Below, piece by piece: positions 15,538-24,546 of a stretch of 64,000 nt of DNA. A program made the translations under genes and the position numbers. The notes under the pieces were generated by a model, which made no database searches, was not told the DNA's origin, and saw only the letters and a program-made list of their open reading frames with translations. The DNA comes from Gemmatimonadota bacterium (GTDB taxonomy: Bacteria > Gemmatimonadota > Gemmatimonadetes > Longimicrobiales > Gaopeijiaceae). The first letter of the stretch is position 1. Each line of letters opens with the position of its first letter. The DNA is taken from positions 1-64,000 of the forward strand of contig VXQO01000113.1 in the NCBI GenBank assembly GCA_009838975.1, given 5' to 3'.

Positions 15538-18500
15538 CTAGAATCCGACGCGCAGGGACAGTGCGAAACGACGCGGGATCGGCACGCCGAACGCTTCGGT
15601 TCCGGTAAGGAAGTTGCAGCTCACACCGCCGCCCGTGCAGTTGGCAGCCGGGTTGATCTCGGGATCGATACCCCGGTAGTCGCCAAGCATCCAAAGTCTG
15701 ACGTTGCGGCCGCCGAATGTAACCGTGGCGTTGTCGAGCCCCATACCTTCGATCATGGACGCGGGCACCCGGTACGACAGGGAGAGCTCGCGCAGTCGGA
15801 TGAAGTCCGATGTCCAGATCTGGTTCATGCCTGACATCGGTGCCAGTGCCCGGTACTCCCGTGCCCATTCGAGCGCGGCCTCAAGCCTTTGTTCGGCCGT
15901 GGAGGCCGGGTTCTGCAGGATAGACGCGACCCGTGCCGTCCCCGGCACATTGCGTCCGATCACCGCGTTGGCCTGCCGGAAGGCGCCGGTCAGATCCTGC
16001 GTGTGATAGTTGCCCGCCCGGTACTCGAAGTTAGACGAGAGTTCGAAGTTGCCCAGGAAGCTGATATCGAATCCGTACGATCCGGCCCAGTCAGGCGTCG
16101 GCTTCCCGATGTAGGAGTCCAGGTACTCCGCAGACCCGCCTGCGCAGCCGACCGGGATCACTTCGAACGCGGACGGGTTGCGAGGCACGCTGAAGTACTC
16201 GAGCGCCTCGGCCCTGGTCGGTTCCGCGCAGTTTCGGTTCAGGTCCAGCGGGATGGCCATGTTCGGGTCGAGGATCGCCCCGAAGAAGGCACCCGGGGCA
16301 TAGCCTTCCTTCAGGAAGTTGCGATAACGCGGATACGAGCCGCCGGTCTTGAGTGGCGGGGCGCCGCCCAGATCGGTCACGATCTCGTCGATGTAGGCCG
16401 TGTTCGCGAATACGTTGATCTGCAGGTTTTCGCTGTTGTACACCGAGCCGTTGACCGCCACCTCGAGGCCCGTGGCGTCGATCTGGCCGATGTTGTCCAG
16501 CTGCGTGGAGGTAAAGCCTCCCGTGACCGGGAACTGACGCGCAACCAGGGCGTCGGTGGTTGACCGGTCCCAGTAGGTGAGATCAACGGCGATTCGGTCG
16601 TTGAACAGGCCGAACTCGGCGCCGAACTCGATCTCGTTGGAGATCTCGGGCCGCAATCCCTGGTTGCCGAGGTTCGCCGGCGAGAGACCGGGGCCCACCT
16701 CGGCAGGCCGCGGAGAGAATGTCGTGAACTTGTCGAAGGCGCCGGGCTGAAGACCGGACTGTCCCCAGGCCGCCCGCACGCGGAAGGTGGACAGCGTCTC
16801 ATTGTCCCAGTCGAAGAGGTCGGTTGGAATCACCGAGATCGCCGCTTTGGGATAGGTCGCGGTCTCGAAGTCGGAGCCGAAGGCGCTGTTCGCGTCGAAA
16901 CGCGCGCCCACGGTCAGGAACGCCCAATCCTGCCAGCCGACCTGCTCCTGGAAGTACACCCCGGCGTTGACCACCCGGGCCCAGCTCTCTGAAGTCGACT
17001 GGTTGGCGCCGGCGCTCGCCACCTCGAGCCCGGGGCCCGGGAAGCTCTGTCCGTAGCCGCCATGGTAGACGTTCTGGCTCAGGAAACCCTGTCCGCCGGC
17101 GAGGAGCTGACTGCTGATGTTGTCCCCGAAGTCGGTGTCGTAGGAAAGCTTGAAGTCGCCGGTCACTTCCCGATTGTTGCGGTCGCCGAACCAGCGCACA
17201 CCCGTCGAGTTGTAGACCGAGAAGTCGTCCACATTCCACCCGAAGGGATAGAACGAGACGTTGGTGCCGTTGTTGACGTCGACCCCGAAGGTGCCGTCGA
17301 AGACGATCTCGTCCGTGATGGTCCAGTTGGCGTTCAGGCTGCCCGCGAAGTGCTCGACGTCCTCTCTCACCTGGGCTTCACCCGTCTCACGCAGGGTGGC
17401 GAACGCAAGGCTTCCGTAGCGGTTGTTGTCGTCCGCCAGGCGAAGCTGTCCCATAAGTCCGAGGGAGAAGACCCCGTAGATGTTGTTTCCGCCCCTGAGA
17501 CGGCTCTGGTTCATTTCCGAATAAAGGCCGGTCATGCGAAGGCGCAGGTTGTCGAACGGAAAGACGTTCAGGTTTATCGTCGCCTGACGACGCCTGATCG
17601 TGTCCTCGTTCCCGAGGCTCCCACCGTCGGCAAACACCCCTTCGAGCTTGCTGAACGGACCGTTTTCGGTGTGGTAGCGACCGGAGGCGAAGTACGTGAT
17701 CAGGTCACCACCGCCGGACACCGAACCAGAATACGTCGACGCGAAGCCCGTGTTGTAGAGCTCGCTCATGTAGTCGACCTCGTACACCTCGTAGGGCTGC
17801 AGCGAGACACCCCAGCGGTGCTGCATCCTGGCCACTTCTTCCGCCGTGCGGGGGAAGTCGGCGTGCGGAATGAAGCGGTCGTTGGGCGAGGTGATGGCGG
17901 CCTGGTCGGTCTGGAACGTCCAGCGCGGCGCACCCTGCTGACCCCGCTTCGTGAAGATCTGGATCACCCCGTTCGATGCTTCGGTTCCGTACAGCGTCGC
18001 CGCGGCCGCACCCTTGAGGATCTCGATCCGCTCGATGGCGTTCGGGTCGATGTCGTCGAAACGACGCGTAGCTGCCTGCGCCGCACCCCAACCACCGCCG
18101 CCTCCGCGGTCGATGCGAACGCCGTCCAGGTAGATGACCGGCTCGTTCGTCTGGGAAAGCGATGCCGAGCCGCGAATCCGGATCCGGCCGCTGGAGCCGG
18201 TGTCTCCCGCACCCGGCAGCCCGACGACGCCGGGCTCACGGCCCTGCAGGATGTCGCTGAAGCTCGTGATCGGCTTGTCTTCGAGTCGGGAGACGTCGAC
18301 CGTCGCGATCGAGTTGCCGAGCTTCCTCTTCTCGGTGGCGACCCCGGTCCCCGTCACGACGATCTGGTCCAGCTCGATCGCGGTGACCGTAAGGCCGAAG
18401 TCCGCCCTCACGGTCTCTCCCGCGGCGACGGTGACCGTCTGCGAACCGGCCCGGAATCCGACCAGCTCCGCGATGACCGTGTGCTCGCCCACGGGCGCGT

Positions 18501-18729
18501 TCACGAAGAGGTAGTTGCCGCTGCTGTTGGTGAGCGTTCCGAACGAGGTACCCTCGATGTAGACCTGGGCCGACTCGAGGGGACGGCCCGACGCGGCGTC
18601 GGTAACCTGTCCCGTGATCGTACCGGTCTGGGCCGCTAGTGCGGGCGCGAAGGCGAGGCTGGCCACGAAAGCCAGACTAAGCCCTCCTGCCCCGTTCCTG
18701 AGGCTTCCTGCTAACCAGTTACGTGTCAT
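15538..18729 (-). CDS. SusC/RagA-type TonB-dependent outer-membrane transporter
   Basis: 1063 residues. A signal peptide (LAFVASLAFAPALAAQ) is followed by a carboxypeptidase-like beta-sandwich domain (about 36-115, TGQVTDAASGRPLESAQV), a TonB-box-like region (ELDQIVVTGTG), the plug (about 125-235, with the LYGTEASNGVI motif typical of SusC) and a beta-barrel ending in the C-terminal aromatic SLRVGF required for barrel insertion. It imports its ligand with the SusD-like lipoprotein encoded next door, energised by TonB-ExbBD not present in this window. An AAGGAGAGG ribosome-binding site precedes the ATG. No glycoside hydrolase or sigma/anti-sigma pair accompanies it, so a glycan substrate cannot be inferred. 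Confidence 0.92.
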   Translation of the reverse strand: MTRNWLAGSLRNGAGGLSLAFVASLAFAPALAAQTGTITGQVTDAASGRPLESAQVYIEGTSFGTLTNSSGNYLFVNAPVGEHTVIAELVGFRAGSQTVTVAAGETVRADFGLTVTAIELDQIVVTGTGVATEKRKLGNSIATVDVSRLEDKPITSFSDILQGREPGVVGLPGAGDTGSSGRIRIRGSASLSQTNEPVIYLDGVRIDRGGGGGWGAAQAATRRFDDIDPNAIERIEILKGAAAATLYGTEASNGVIQIFTKRGQQGAPRWTFQTDQAAITSPNDRFIPHADFPRTAEEVARMQHRWGVSLQPYEVYEVDYMSELYNTGFASTYSGSVSGGGDLITYFASGRYHTENGPFSKLEGVFADGGSLGNEDTIRRRQATINLNVFPFDNLRLRMTGLYSEMNQSRLRGGNNIYGVFSLGLMGQLRLADDNNRYGSLAFATLRETGEAQVREDVEHFAGSLNANWTITDEIVFDGTFGVDVNNGTNVSFYPFGWNVDDFSVYNSTGVRWFGDRNNREVTGDFKLSYDTDFGDNISSQLLAGGQGFLSQNVYHGGYGQSFPGPGLEVASAGANQSTSESWARVVNAGVYFQEQVGWQDWAFLTVGARFDANSAFGSDFETATYPKAAISVIPTDLFDWDNETLSTFRVRAAWGQSGLQPGAFDKFTTFSPRPAEVGPGLSPANLGNQGLRPEISNEIEFGAEFGLFNDRIAVDLTYWDRSTTDALVARQFPVTGGFTSTQLDNIGQIDATGLEVAVNGSVYNSENLQINVFANTAYIDEIVTDLGGAPPLKTGGSYPRYRNFLKEGYAPGAFFGAILDPNMAIPLDLNRNCAEPTRAEALEYFSVPRNPSAFEVIPVGCAGGSAEYLDSYIGKPTPDWAGSYGFDISFLGNFELSSNFEYRAGNYHTQDLTGAFRQANAVIGRNVPGTARVASILQNPASTAEQRLEAALEWAREYRALAPMSGMNQIWTSDFIRLRELSLSYRVPASMIEGMGLDNATVTFGGRNVRLWMLGDYRGIDPEINPAANCTGGGVSCNFLTGTEAFGVPIPRRFALSLRVGF

Positions 18730-18774
18730 GATTGTCCTCTCCTTTTCGAGTTACTGGACCTGTTGACACACCCT

Positions 18775-18802
18775 GCTATATCTACCGGGTATTTCCCGGC
18801 AA
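18775..18802 (-). promoter_or_regulatory. Candidate promoter upstream of the SusC-like gene
   Basis: TTGCCG and TATAGC separated by 16 nt on the minus strand, about 45 nt upstream of the SusC-like start. The boxes are reasonable sigma-70 matches, but promoter consensus in this lineage is not known to me. Confidence 0.3.
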
Positions 18803-18944
18803 GGGCCTACTGACCGACTATCCACCCCACCGCACACACCAACTCCCCGCACCCCAGCCGACCGGGCACACACGAATCCCGGCCTTGCAGGTGCGCAAGG
18901 CGCCAGCGGGTATACTTGCGACTCCCCCGGCCACTGTCAAGCGA

Positions 18945-18965
18945 ACCCCGGGCAACCCCCGGGGT
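18945..18965 (-). terminator. GC-rich hairpin after the DUF4143 ATPase gene
   Basis: ACCCCGGG and CCCGGGGT form a perfect 8-bp stem with a 5-nt loop, about 37 nt downstream of the ATPase stop codon. No T-run follows. Confidence 0.45.
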
Positions 18966-19001
18966 AAGGGCGACGCCGGGGCGCCGGTGCGGCTGAGCCG
19001 G

Positions 19002-20231
19002 TCAGGCCACCCTGTCCCACGGTACGGCCAGCACTCCATCGGTCAGCCAGTAGGTCTCCCGGCCCGCGTAGATCACAACGCCGGCCGGGGCCTCGTCGCG
19101 GTAGTCGCGCATGAAGGTCTTCAGGTGCCGGGCATCGGACACGCGGAGCCTGGGCCGGCCTTTCACCTCCACCGGGATGAGCCTGCCGGGCGTCTCGATC
19201 ACCAGGTCGACTTCGGCCCCCTTGCTGGTTCGCCAGAAGAGCACCTCGGGCCGCGGAGTCCTTGTTTCGCGCCAGGCGAACAGGTCGTTGACCAGCAGGT
19301 TCTCGAAGTGGGCCCCCTTCGGCTCGCCGCCGGCCAGGTGGAGAGCCAGCCCCGTGTCGCTCCAGTAGATCCTGGGGCTCTTCACCATTCGCTTCGTGCG
19401 GTTGACCGCGTACGGCTCGACCCTGACCAGCTGGTACGATGTGTTCAGGAGATGGACGTACCTGAGCGCCGTGGTCGGCGGCAATCCGGCGTCCCTTGCC
19501 AGATCCGCCTGGTTCAGCAGGCCCCCGACGCGGAGTGCGGTCGCCCGAATCAGTCGCTGGAAGCCAACAAGGTTGTCTATCGCCGCCAGCTGCTGCAGGT
19601 CGCGCTCGAGGTACGTCCGCAGATATCCCTCGAACCATGCGGCGCGGTTGGCGTCGGAGCGAAGCGACAGCGCCGGGATCGGATATCCGCCGCGGCGGGC
19701 CAGACCCATCCATGGCAGCCGGTCGCACGGCAGGCCGTCTTCCAGGGCGCTCGGCCAATCGGCCGCCGGGAGATCGACGAAGACATCCCAGCTGCCCGTC
19801 GCGCCCGCCCCGACCGCCTCGCGCCGCGTCATCGGCCAGAGCGTCACGTAGGCCGCTCGGCCCGCAAGCGTCTCGGAGACGCCCTTCATGAGGCTCAGGT
19901 TGGCGGATCCCGTGAGGAGGAATCGTCCCGGCTCGCGGCTCGCATCGACGACCCGCTTGACGGCCAGCAACAGGTCCGGTGCCCGCTGGACCTCGTCGAG
20001 CGTGATGCGTCGGCCGCGGACGAGCAGCTGATCGGGGGCGCGGAGCGCCTGGTCCAGGACATCGTAGTCGTCGAGGGTCAGGTACTTGCGGCCGTCGCCG
20101 CCGATCTCCCTGACCAACGTGGTCTTGCCGGTCTGGCGCGCGCCGATCACCACCACAACGGGGAAGGTTGCCAGTAGGGACTGCAAGCCGGCCTCGATGG
20201 CTCGTGGGCGGTATTGTAAACTGTCTTGCAC
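19002..20231 (-). CDS. AAA-family ATPase with DUF4143 nuclease-like domain
   Basis: About 409 residues. The N-terminal AAA_14 domain carries a Walker A (GARQTGKTTL), Walker B (ITLDEVQ) and a sensor-like LTGSANLS. The C-terminal DUF4143 region has a PD-(D/E)xK-like core: GAEVDLVIE followed by PVEVKG. Proteins of this pair are common orphan ATPases in bacteria and archaea with no established role; links to mobile elements or toxin-like systems have been suggested for the family but nothing nearby supports that here. The GTG at 20231 (MQDSLQYRPR) gives the family-typical N-terminus; the ORF can extend to another GTG at 20300. Flanked by SusC and ridA with gaps on both sides, so probably transcribed alone. 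Confidence 0.8.
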   Translation of the reverse strand: MQDSLQYRPRAIEAGLQSLLATFPVVVVIGARQTGKTTLVREIGGDGRKYLTLDDYDVLDQALRAPDQLLVRGRRITLDEVQRAPDLLLAVKRVVDASREPGRFLLTGSANLSLMKGVSETLAGRAAYVTLWPMTRREAVGAGATGSWDVFVDLPAADWPSALEDGLPCDRLPWMGLARRGGYPIPALSLRSDANRAAWFEGYLRTYLERDLQQLAAIDNLVGFQRLIRATALRVGGLLNQADLARDAGLPPTTALRYVHLLNTSYQLVRVEPYAVNRTKRMVKSPRIYWSDTGLALHLAGGEPKGAHFENLLVNDLFAWRETRTPRPEVLFWRTSKGAEVDLVIETPGRLIPVEVKGRPRLRVSDARHLKTFMRDYRDEAPAGVVIYAGRETYWLTDGVLAVPWDRVA

Positions 20232-20385
20232 AAATAATCCATGGCATGGGTGATATTCACCCGTACTGTGGTTGATTTGTACCACGGCGGCAAGTGGCAC
20301 CGAGCCGCGACCGGGCCCGCCGCAGCCGCCTCGGGGTCACCGGGACGGCGGCAACCGGACCGCCGCCCCCGCCCCGCCGGTGCGG

Positions 20386-20772
20386 CTATCCAACCCTGGC
20401 CACCACCTCGATCTCGACGTCGACCCCCTTCGGAAGTCCCCCGGCCGCCACCGTCGCGCGTGCCGGCCGATGATCGCCGAAGTGACGGGCGTACACCTCG
20501 TTCATTTCCGCGAACAGTGCCATGTCCGAGAGGAAGACGGTGGTCTTCACGACCGTCTGCAGGCTCCCTCCGGCCGCCGCAAGAACGGCCGCCAGGTTCT
20601 TCAGGACCTGGTCGGCCTGTTCCGCCACCCCGCCGTCCACCAGATCGCCGGTGGCGGGGTCGATGGCGATCTGCCCCGACGCGAATACCCAGCCGTCGGT
20701 GACGATCGCCTGGGAGTAGGGGCCCAGCGCACCCGGTGCGTTGTCAGTGTGAATGGTGGTGAGTTGGGGCAT
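20386..20772 (-). CDS. ridA: RidA-family enamine/imine deaminase
   Basis: 128 residues, the usual size of the trimeric Rid/YjgF family that hydrolyses reactive 2-aminoacrylate and related imines formed by PLP enzymes. Landmarks: the N-terminal APGALGPYSQA block, FASGQI, and the C-terminal arginine region RPARATVAAGGLPKGVDVEIE containing the substrate-carboxylate arginine (R in RATV) and the terminal glutamate. Located between the ATPase and rfaE1, with about 95 nt on the rfaE1 side. The nearby PLP-dependent D-threonine aldolase-like enzyme is a possible source of substrates, which is inference from proximity. Confidence 0.92.
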   Translation of the reverse strand: MPQLTTIHTDNAPGALGPYSQAIVTDGWVFASGQIAIDPATGDLVDGGVAEQADQVLKNLAAVLAAAGGSLQTVVKTTVFLSDMALFAEMNEVYARHFGDHRPARATVAAGGLPKGVDVEIEVVARVG

Positions 20773-20856
20773 GAATCCGTTGTCTCCGTGTGGGGTGTGC
20801 AGGAAGGGTTTCGTCTACGAACGATAGCGGCTGGAGCCGCCTGCTCCGCGGGAGTT

Positions 20857-20880
20857 GCTCATATGCTCATATGCTCATAC
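20857..20880. repeat. Three tandem 8-bp units at the rfaE1 stop
   Basis: GCTCATAT-GCTCATAT-GCTCATAC. The rfaE1 stop codon lies inside the array (minus strand ATGAGCATATGA). Because the first stop is reached within the first unit, gain or loss of a unit would not lengthen the protein. Confidence 0.7.
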
Positions 20881-21853
20881 CAGGTCGGGCGGGCAGGAGG
20901 CTGCCGATTTCATCGGGTGTCACGGTCGCAACGCCGACCTTCGCCACGCCGGCGGCGGCCGCGGCGGCGGCCAGTTCCACGGCTTCACGAGGGGTCGCAC
21001 GCGCCCCGAGCGCTACCGCAACCGCAGCGGCAACGGTGTCTCCCGCGCCCGAGACGTCGTAGACCGCGTGGGCCCGGACCCGGATCCGCCTCAGCGTTCC
21101 CGAGGGTGAAGCCAGCGCCATGCCGTCCGCGCCCAGCGTGAGGAGCAGGTGTTCGGCGCCGACGCGCACCCGGGCGGCTTCGATCCACGCCGGGTCGCGC
21201 GGGCGGGCCGGCTCGCCCAGCGCCGCCTCCAGCTCACCGCGGTTCGGCTTGAAGACGGTCGCGCCGGAGAAGGAGAAGAAGTTGCGACGCTTGGGGTCGG
21301 CGACGACGGGGACGCCGAGGCCGGACGCGGCATCGATCGCGTGCCGGATCAGGGGGAGCGACAGCACGCCCTTGTCGTAGTCGGCGAGCACCAGGGCTTG
21401 CGCGCCGGGGAGCCGGGTGCGCAGCCGCGCCGCGAGCTCGGCGCGCGTGGCCGACGAGATGGGCGCGGTGTGCTCCCGGTCGACCCGCACGACCTGCTGG
21501 CCACGCGCGAGGACCCTGGTCTTGACGGTTGTCTCGCGGCTCTCGGCACGCACGAAATGACAGCCTCCGCCCATTTCGGCGAGGACGCGCTCGACCGCGC
21601 GGCCCGCGTCGTCCTTCCCCACCACCCCCAGCACATCGCATCGGGCGCCAAGCGAGAGGACGTTCGCGGCCACGTTCGCCGCGCCTCCGACGGCGTCCCA
21701 CTCGCGATCCACGCGCACCACGGGTACCGGTGCCTCCGGGGAGACGCGGTCCGCGGGGCCGGTCACGTAGCGGTCGAGCATGGCATCGCCCAGCACCACC
21801 ACGCGCCGCCTCGGGAACGCGGCCGCGATTTCGGCGAAGCGGGTCCGGTCCAT
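20867..21853 (-). CDS. rfaE1: D-glycero-beta-D-manno-heptose-7-phosphate kinase (RfaE domain I)
   Basis: 328-residue PfkB-family kinase that makes heptose-1,7-bisphosphate for ADP-heptose and lipopolysaccharide core. Visible landmarks: VVVLGDAMLDRY, the GGAANVAANV sugar-binding block, ADYDKGVL, DPKRRNFFSF, FKPNRGEL and the PfkB catalytic signature VSGAGDTV. Only the kinase domain is present; the nucleotidyltransferase domain of bifunctional HldE is absent, so a separate RfaE2 is expected elsewhere. The ATG overlaps the TGA of the preceding gene by one base (TGATG), so the larger ORF to 22864 in the ORF track is an out-of-gene extension. It implies a lipopolysaccharide-type (diderm) envelope or another ADP-heptose use. 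Confidence 0.92.
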   Translation of the reverse strand: MDRTRFAEIAAAFPRRRVVVLGDAMLDRYVTGPADRVSPEAPVPVVRVDREWDAVGGAANVAANVLSLGARCDVLGVVGKDDAGRAVERVLAEMGGGCHFVRAESRETTVKTRVLARGQQVVRVDREHTAPISSATRAELAARLRTRLPGAQALVLADYDKGVLSLPLIRHAIDAASGLGVPVVADPKRRNFFSFSGATVFKPNRGELEAALGEPARPRDPAWIEAARVRVGAEHLLLTLGADGMALASPSGTLRRIRVRAHAVYDVSGAGDTVAAAVAVALGARATPREAVELAAAAAAAGVAKVGVATVTPDEIGSLLPARPGMSI

Positions 21854-22956
21854 CAGGCCCGCGCGCTCCTGCCCCGCGCTTCGAGTGCGATTCGCCGCAG
21901 GGGTCCGCCCTCGCGCTCGAATCCCCACAGGTGGTCCTGCAGGTTGACGGACACGCAGACGTGGTTGGGCAGGATGCGGACGCGGTCGCCGACCGACGGG
22001 CGCCAGTCGGTGCGCGTGAGGTCGAGCATGCCGTGTTCCTCGTTGACGGCCTTGACGGTGACGTCCGGGCGGCCCAGCAGCACGCCGAGGCCGGAGGCGT
22101 CCGGGCCCAGGATTTCCCTGGAGATGGCCTTGGAGCCGGCGTCCACGACCGCCTGGCCAGGCACGGCGACGCTGATCACGGTGGCCAGCACCGAGTATGC
22201 GATGTCGTCGGACGCCGCCGCCCCCATGCCGACGATGTCGCGGTCGTTGTAGATGCAGGTGCCGGGGCGGACTTCGGTGAGCCCGGGGACGAGGTGCGAA
22301 TCCCACATGGTCGGTGTCGAGCCGCCGGAGACGATGCGGGCCGGGTGGCCGGCCTGTTCGAGCGCGGCGAGGAAGGTGTGGAGGCGGTCGGCCAGGCGGG
22401 CCAGGGCTTCCGGCTGTTCGCTCCGTGGCACGCGGATGCCGGGGTAGAACATGAGGCCGTCGAAACGTCCGCCGGGGAGCGAATCGGCGGCTTCCGCGAG
22501 CCGGATCGCGTCTTCGACCTCGACCACGCCCGTGCGCCCCGCCCCGGCATCGAATTCGACCAGGATTCCGAAGGTGCGTCCGGTGGCTGCCCCGGCCTTG
22601 CAGAGAGGTCGCAGGACTTCGATGGAATCGAGGCCGACCTTGATGTCGGCGGCGGCGGGCAACGCGCAGAGCCGCGCGATCTTGGAAGGGTGCGCGGGCG
22701 GGTGTGCGAGCAGGAGGTCGCCGGTCGCGTGGGCCATGACCTCGGCCTCGTGGGGCGTGGCGACGGTGAGCCCGACCGCCCCGCACTCGATCTGCAGCCG
22801 CGCCATCTCCAGCGACTTGTGCGTCTTGACGTGGGGCCGCCACGCGATCCCGTGCCGGCGGCAATAGGCCGCGGCCCGTTCCACGTTGCGGCGCGCCCTG
22901 GCGAGGTGGACGACGCCGACCGGAGTCTCGGCGGCGTGCAGTCCGGCCAGGGTCAT
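21853..22956 (-). CDS. D-threonine aldolase / D-serine dehydratase-like PLP enzyme
   Basis: 367 residues of the alanine-racemase-fold DSD1 family. The PLP lysine lies in RPHVKTHKS (about residue 45), the pyridoxal phosphate-cup sequence SGGSTPT follows about residue 210, and the C-terminal metal site is LPNHVCVSVN (His and Cys ligands, about residue 330). Members cleave D-threonine or D-allo-threonine to glycine and acetaldehyde, or dehydrate D-serine, needing a divalent metal. Sequence alone does not choose between them. The start ATG shares four bases with the TGA of the upstream lipoprotein gene (ATGA) and the end overlaps rfaE1 by one base, giving a translationally coupled trio. ridA further downstream could detoxify aminoacrylate if the enzyme is a dehydratase. 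Confidence 0.85.
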   Translation of the reverse strand: MTLAGLHAAETPVGVVHLARARRNVERAAAYCRRHGIAWRPHVKTHKSLEMARLQIECGAVGLTVATPHEAEVMAHATGDLLLAHPPAHPSKIARLCALPAAADIKVGLDSIEVLRPLCKAGAATGRTFGILVEFDAGAGRTGVVEVEDAIRLAEAADSLPGGRFDGLMFYPGIRVPRSEQPEALARLADRLHTFLAALEQAGHPARIVSGGSTPTMWDSHLVPGLTEVRPGTCIYNDRDIVGMGAAASDDIAYSVLATVISVAVPGQAVVDAGSKAISREILGPDASGLGVLLGRPDVTVKAVNEEHGMLDLTRTDWRPSVGDRVRILPNHVCVSVNLQDHLWGFEREGGPLRRIALEARGRSARA

Positions 22957-24296
22957 CCGGGCAGCTGCCACAGCGCCAGATCGAAGGTGGCAGTGCGCAC
23001 GCGTCCTTCTCCGTGCGGGTCGGTCCAGGCCAGCATCAACCGGTCGTCGCCGAGGCGCGCAATCCGCGGGAATCCCGAGGCGCGCGCGGCGTCGGTGTCC
23101 GCCATCGTCACGGGGTGGCTCATGGCGCCGTCCGTGGTGACCCTGCGGCTCATGATGGCGGCGCCCTGGCCGCTCCCGGCGCCTTCCGCCAGCCATGTCA
23201 CGAGCGCGGAGCCGTCGTCGAGCAGGGTGACGTCGACCCGGCCGAGCGCTTGTCCGGGGTCCAGCCGCATCGGGGGCCCGAAGCTCGCCGCGCCGTCCGA
23301 TGAGAAGGCGACGTTCACACGGGGTTTGTTGTCCGGGGCCGTGAACCATGCGATGGCGACGTCGGCGCCCTGCGCGGCCATCGCGGGACCGTTGACCGGG
23401 CAGCCGCCGAAGACCCAGCCGTCGTCGTGGACGGCCTGGCTCGGGGTCCAGGCCCCCTCAACCAGGCGGCTCACGTGGACGTCCCGGATCTCACCTTTGG
23501 CGCGGTCGCGATAGGCCAGCACGGGGACGCCGTCCGCGACCGCCGCGGCGGTCTGGCAGCACTCGCAGGTCATGGGGTCCACGATTGTCTCGAGGCCGGG
23601 TGGCGTGGCCGTGTGTGCGTTGCCGCCGGGGGGTGGTGCGCCGGGTCGCGTGGCGAGTGCGACCATGCGTGCGCGGAGCGACATGGGGCCGAAGGGCTCG
23701 ACCATCTCCCGCCCGTCCAGCCAGGCCGCCCAGACCTCGTCGCCACGTGGGAAGAACGACACGAACCCGTGTTCGGTGGGTGTTCCGTCCTCGTGTGGGG
23801 TTAGGGCGCGGGACCAGGTCGCGCCGCGGTCGTCCGACCAGGCCACGCGGACGCCGTAGTCGTACGTCCCCTGCCGCCCGCGCCACAGCCAGTGTGCGAA
23901 GAGGCGGTCGCCGAAGACCCTGACCGAGGGAAAATCGGCCCAGTTGACGAAGAACGCGTCGCCCTCGGCGACGGTCCTCGCGGGACCCCACTCGCCGTTC
24001 TGCGGGTCATGGAACGACACCACCACGCGGTGTCCCGCAGGCGACGGCTCGGTCCAGCTCATCCAGACGCCGTCGCCCGCCGGCTCCAGGAACGGCTGTC
24101 CCGAACCCGGGGCGGCCGGGCTGTCGAGTTCGACCGCGGGCAGAAGGCCCGGTGACTCTGCCGCCGCGGAGGCACCTGCCGTTCCCGGTGCTCCCCCGGC
24201 GTCTCCCGTGCACCCTGCGGCCGCAAGTGCGGCGACAGCCAGGGGCGACCAGTGCAATGACGGCGAGCGGGCTGCGTTTCCGGCTGCTGTGGTCAT
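22953..24296 (-). CDS. Exo-sialidase-like BNR propeller lipoprotein
   Basis: About 447 residues from the ATG at 24296, which has GGGAG just upstream; the longer ORF to 24491 lacks support. The N-terminus ends in a lipobox-like AAAGC (cysteine near residue 30) followed by a Gly/Ala/Ser-rich linker, then a beta-propeller with Asp-box-type repeats (SDDRGATWS, SSDGAASFG) and internal tryptophan-rich strands. It resembles the sialidase/BNR superfamily, but the arginine triad of true sialidases cannot be assigned by eye. A MTCECCQ cysteine cluster (about residue 235) is unusual for this fold and may bind metal or form disulfides. First gene of the coupled trio. Confidence 0.75.
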   Translation of the reverse strand: MTTAAGNAARSPSLHWSPLAVAALAAAGCTGDAGGAPGTAGASAAAESPGLLPAVELDSPAAPGSGQPFLEPAGDGVWMSWTEPSPAGHRVVVSFHDPQNGEWGPARTVAEGDAFFVNWADFPSVRVFGDRLFAHWLWRGRQGTYDYGVRVAWSDDRGATWSRALTPHEDGTPTEHGFVSFFPRGDEVWAAWLDGREMVEPFGPMSLRARMVALATRPGAPPPGGNAHTATPPGLETIVDPMTCECCQTAAAVADGVPVLAYRDRAKGEIRDVHVSRLVEGAWTPSQAVHDDGWVFGGCPVNGPAMAAQGADVAIAWFTAPDNKPRVNVAFSSDGAASFGPPMRLDPGQALGRVDVTLLDDGSALVTWLAEGAGSGQGAAIMSRRVTTDGAMSHPVTMADTDAARASGFPRIARLGDDRLMLAWTDPHGEGRVRTATFDLALWQLPG

Positions 24297-24546
24297 GGCG
24301 CTCCCAAGTGTGTATTGTCCAGATAGCCGATTAGGAACATAAGCGCGCGCGTGTGAAGCGCGATGGCACGGCGAGCGGCGCGCTGCGGTAAGGATCCCTT
24401 GCGGGAACGTAGTGTATACCCGTGGCGAGACGGGTCGCGCACTCGGCTTGACCGTGCGCCGGCTAACGGAATCAAGACATAAGGCGGTCATGGCGGTGGG
24501 ACCTCACTCGCTCGCTCGACCGCTCATCAAGGGGAAGAGGTTGGTC

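Noticed and set aside
20867-22864. 665-aa ORF as one protein with rfaE1
   Set aside because: The N-terminal half is the reverse-frame translation of the DSD1-type gene; rfaE1 starts at 21853.
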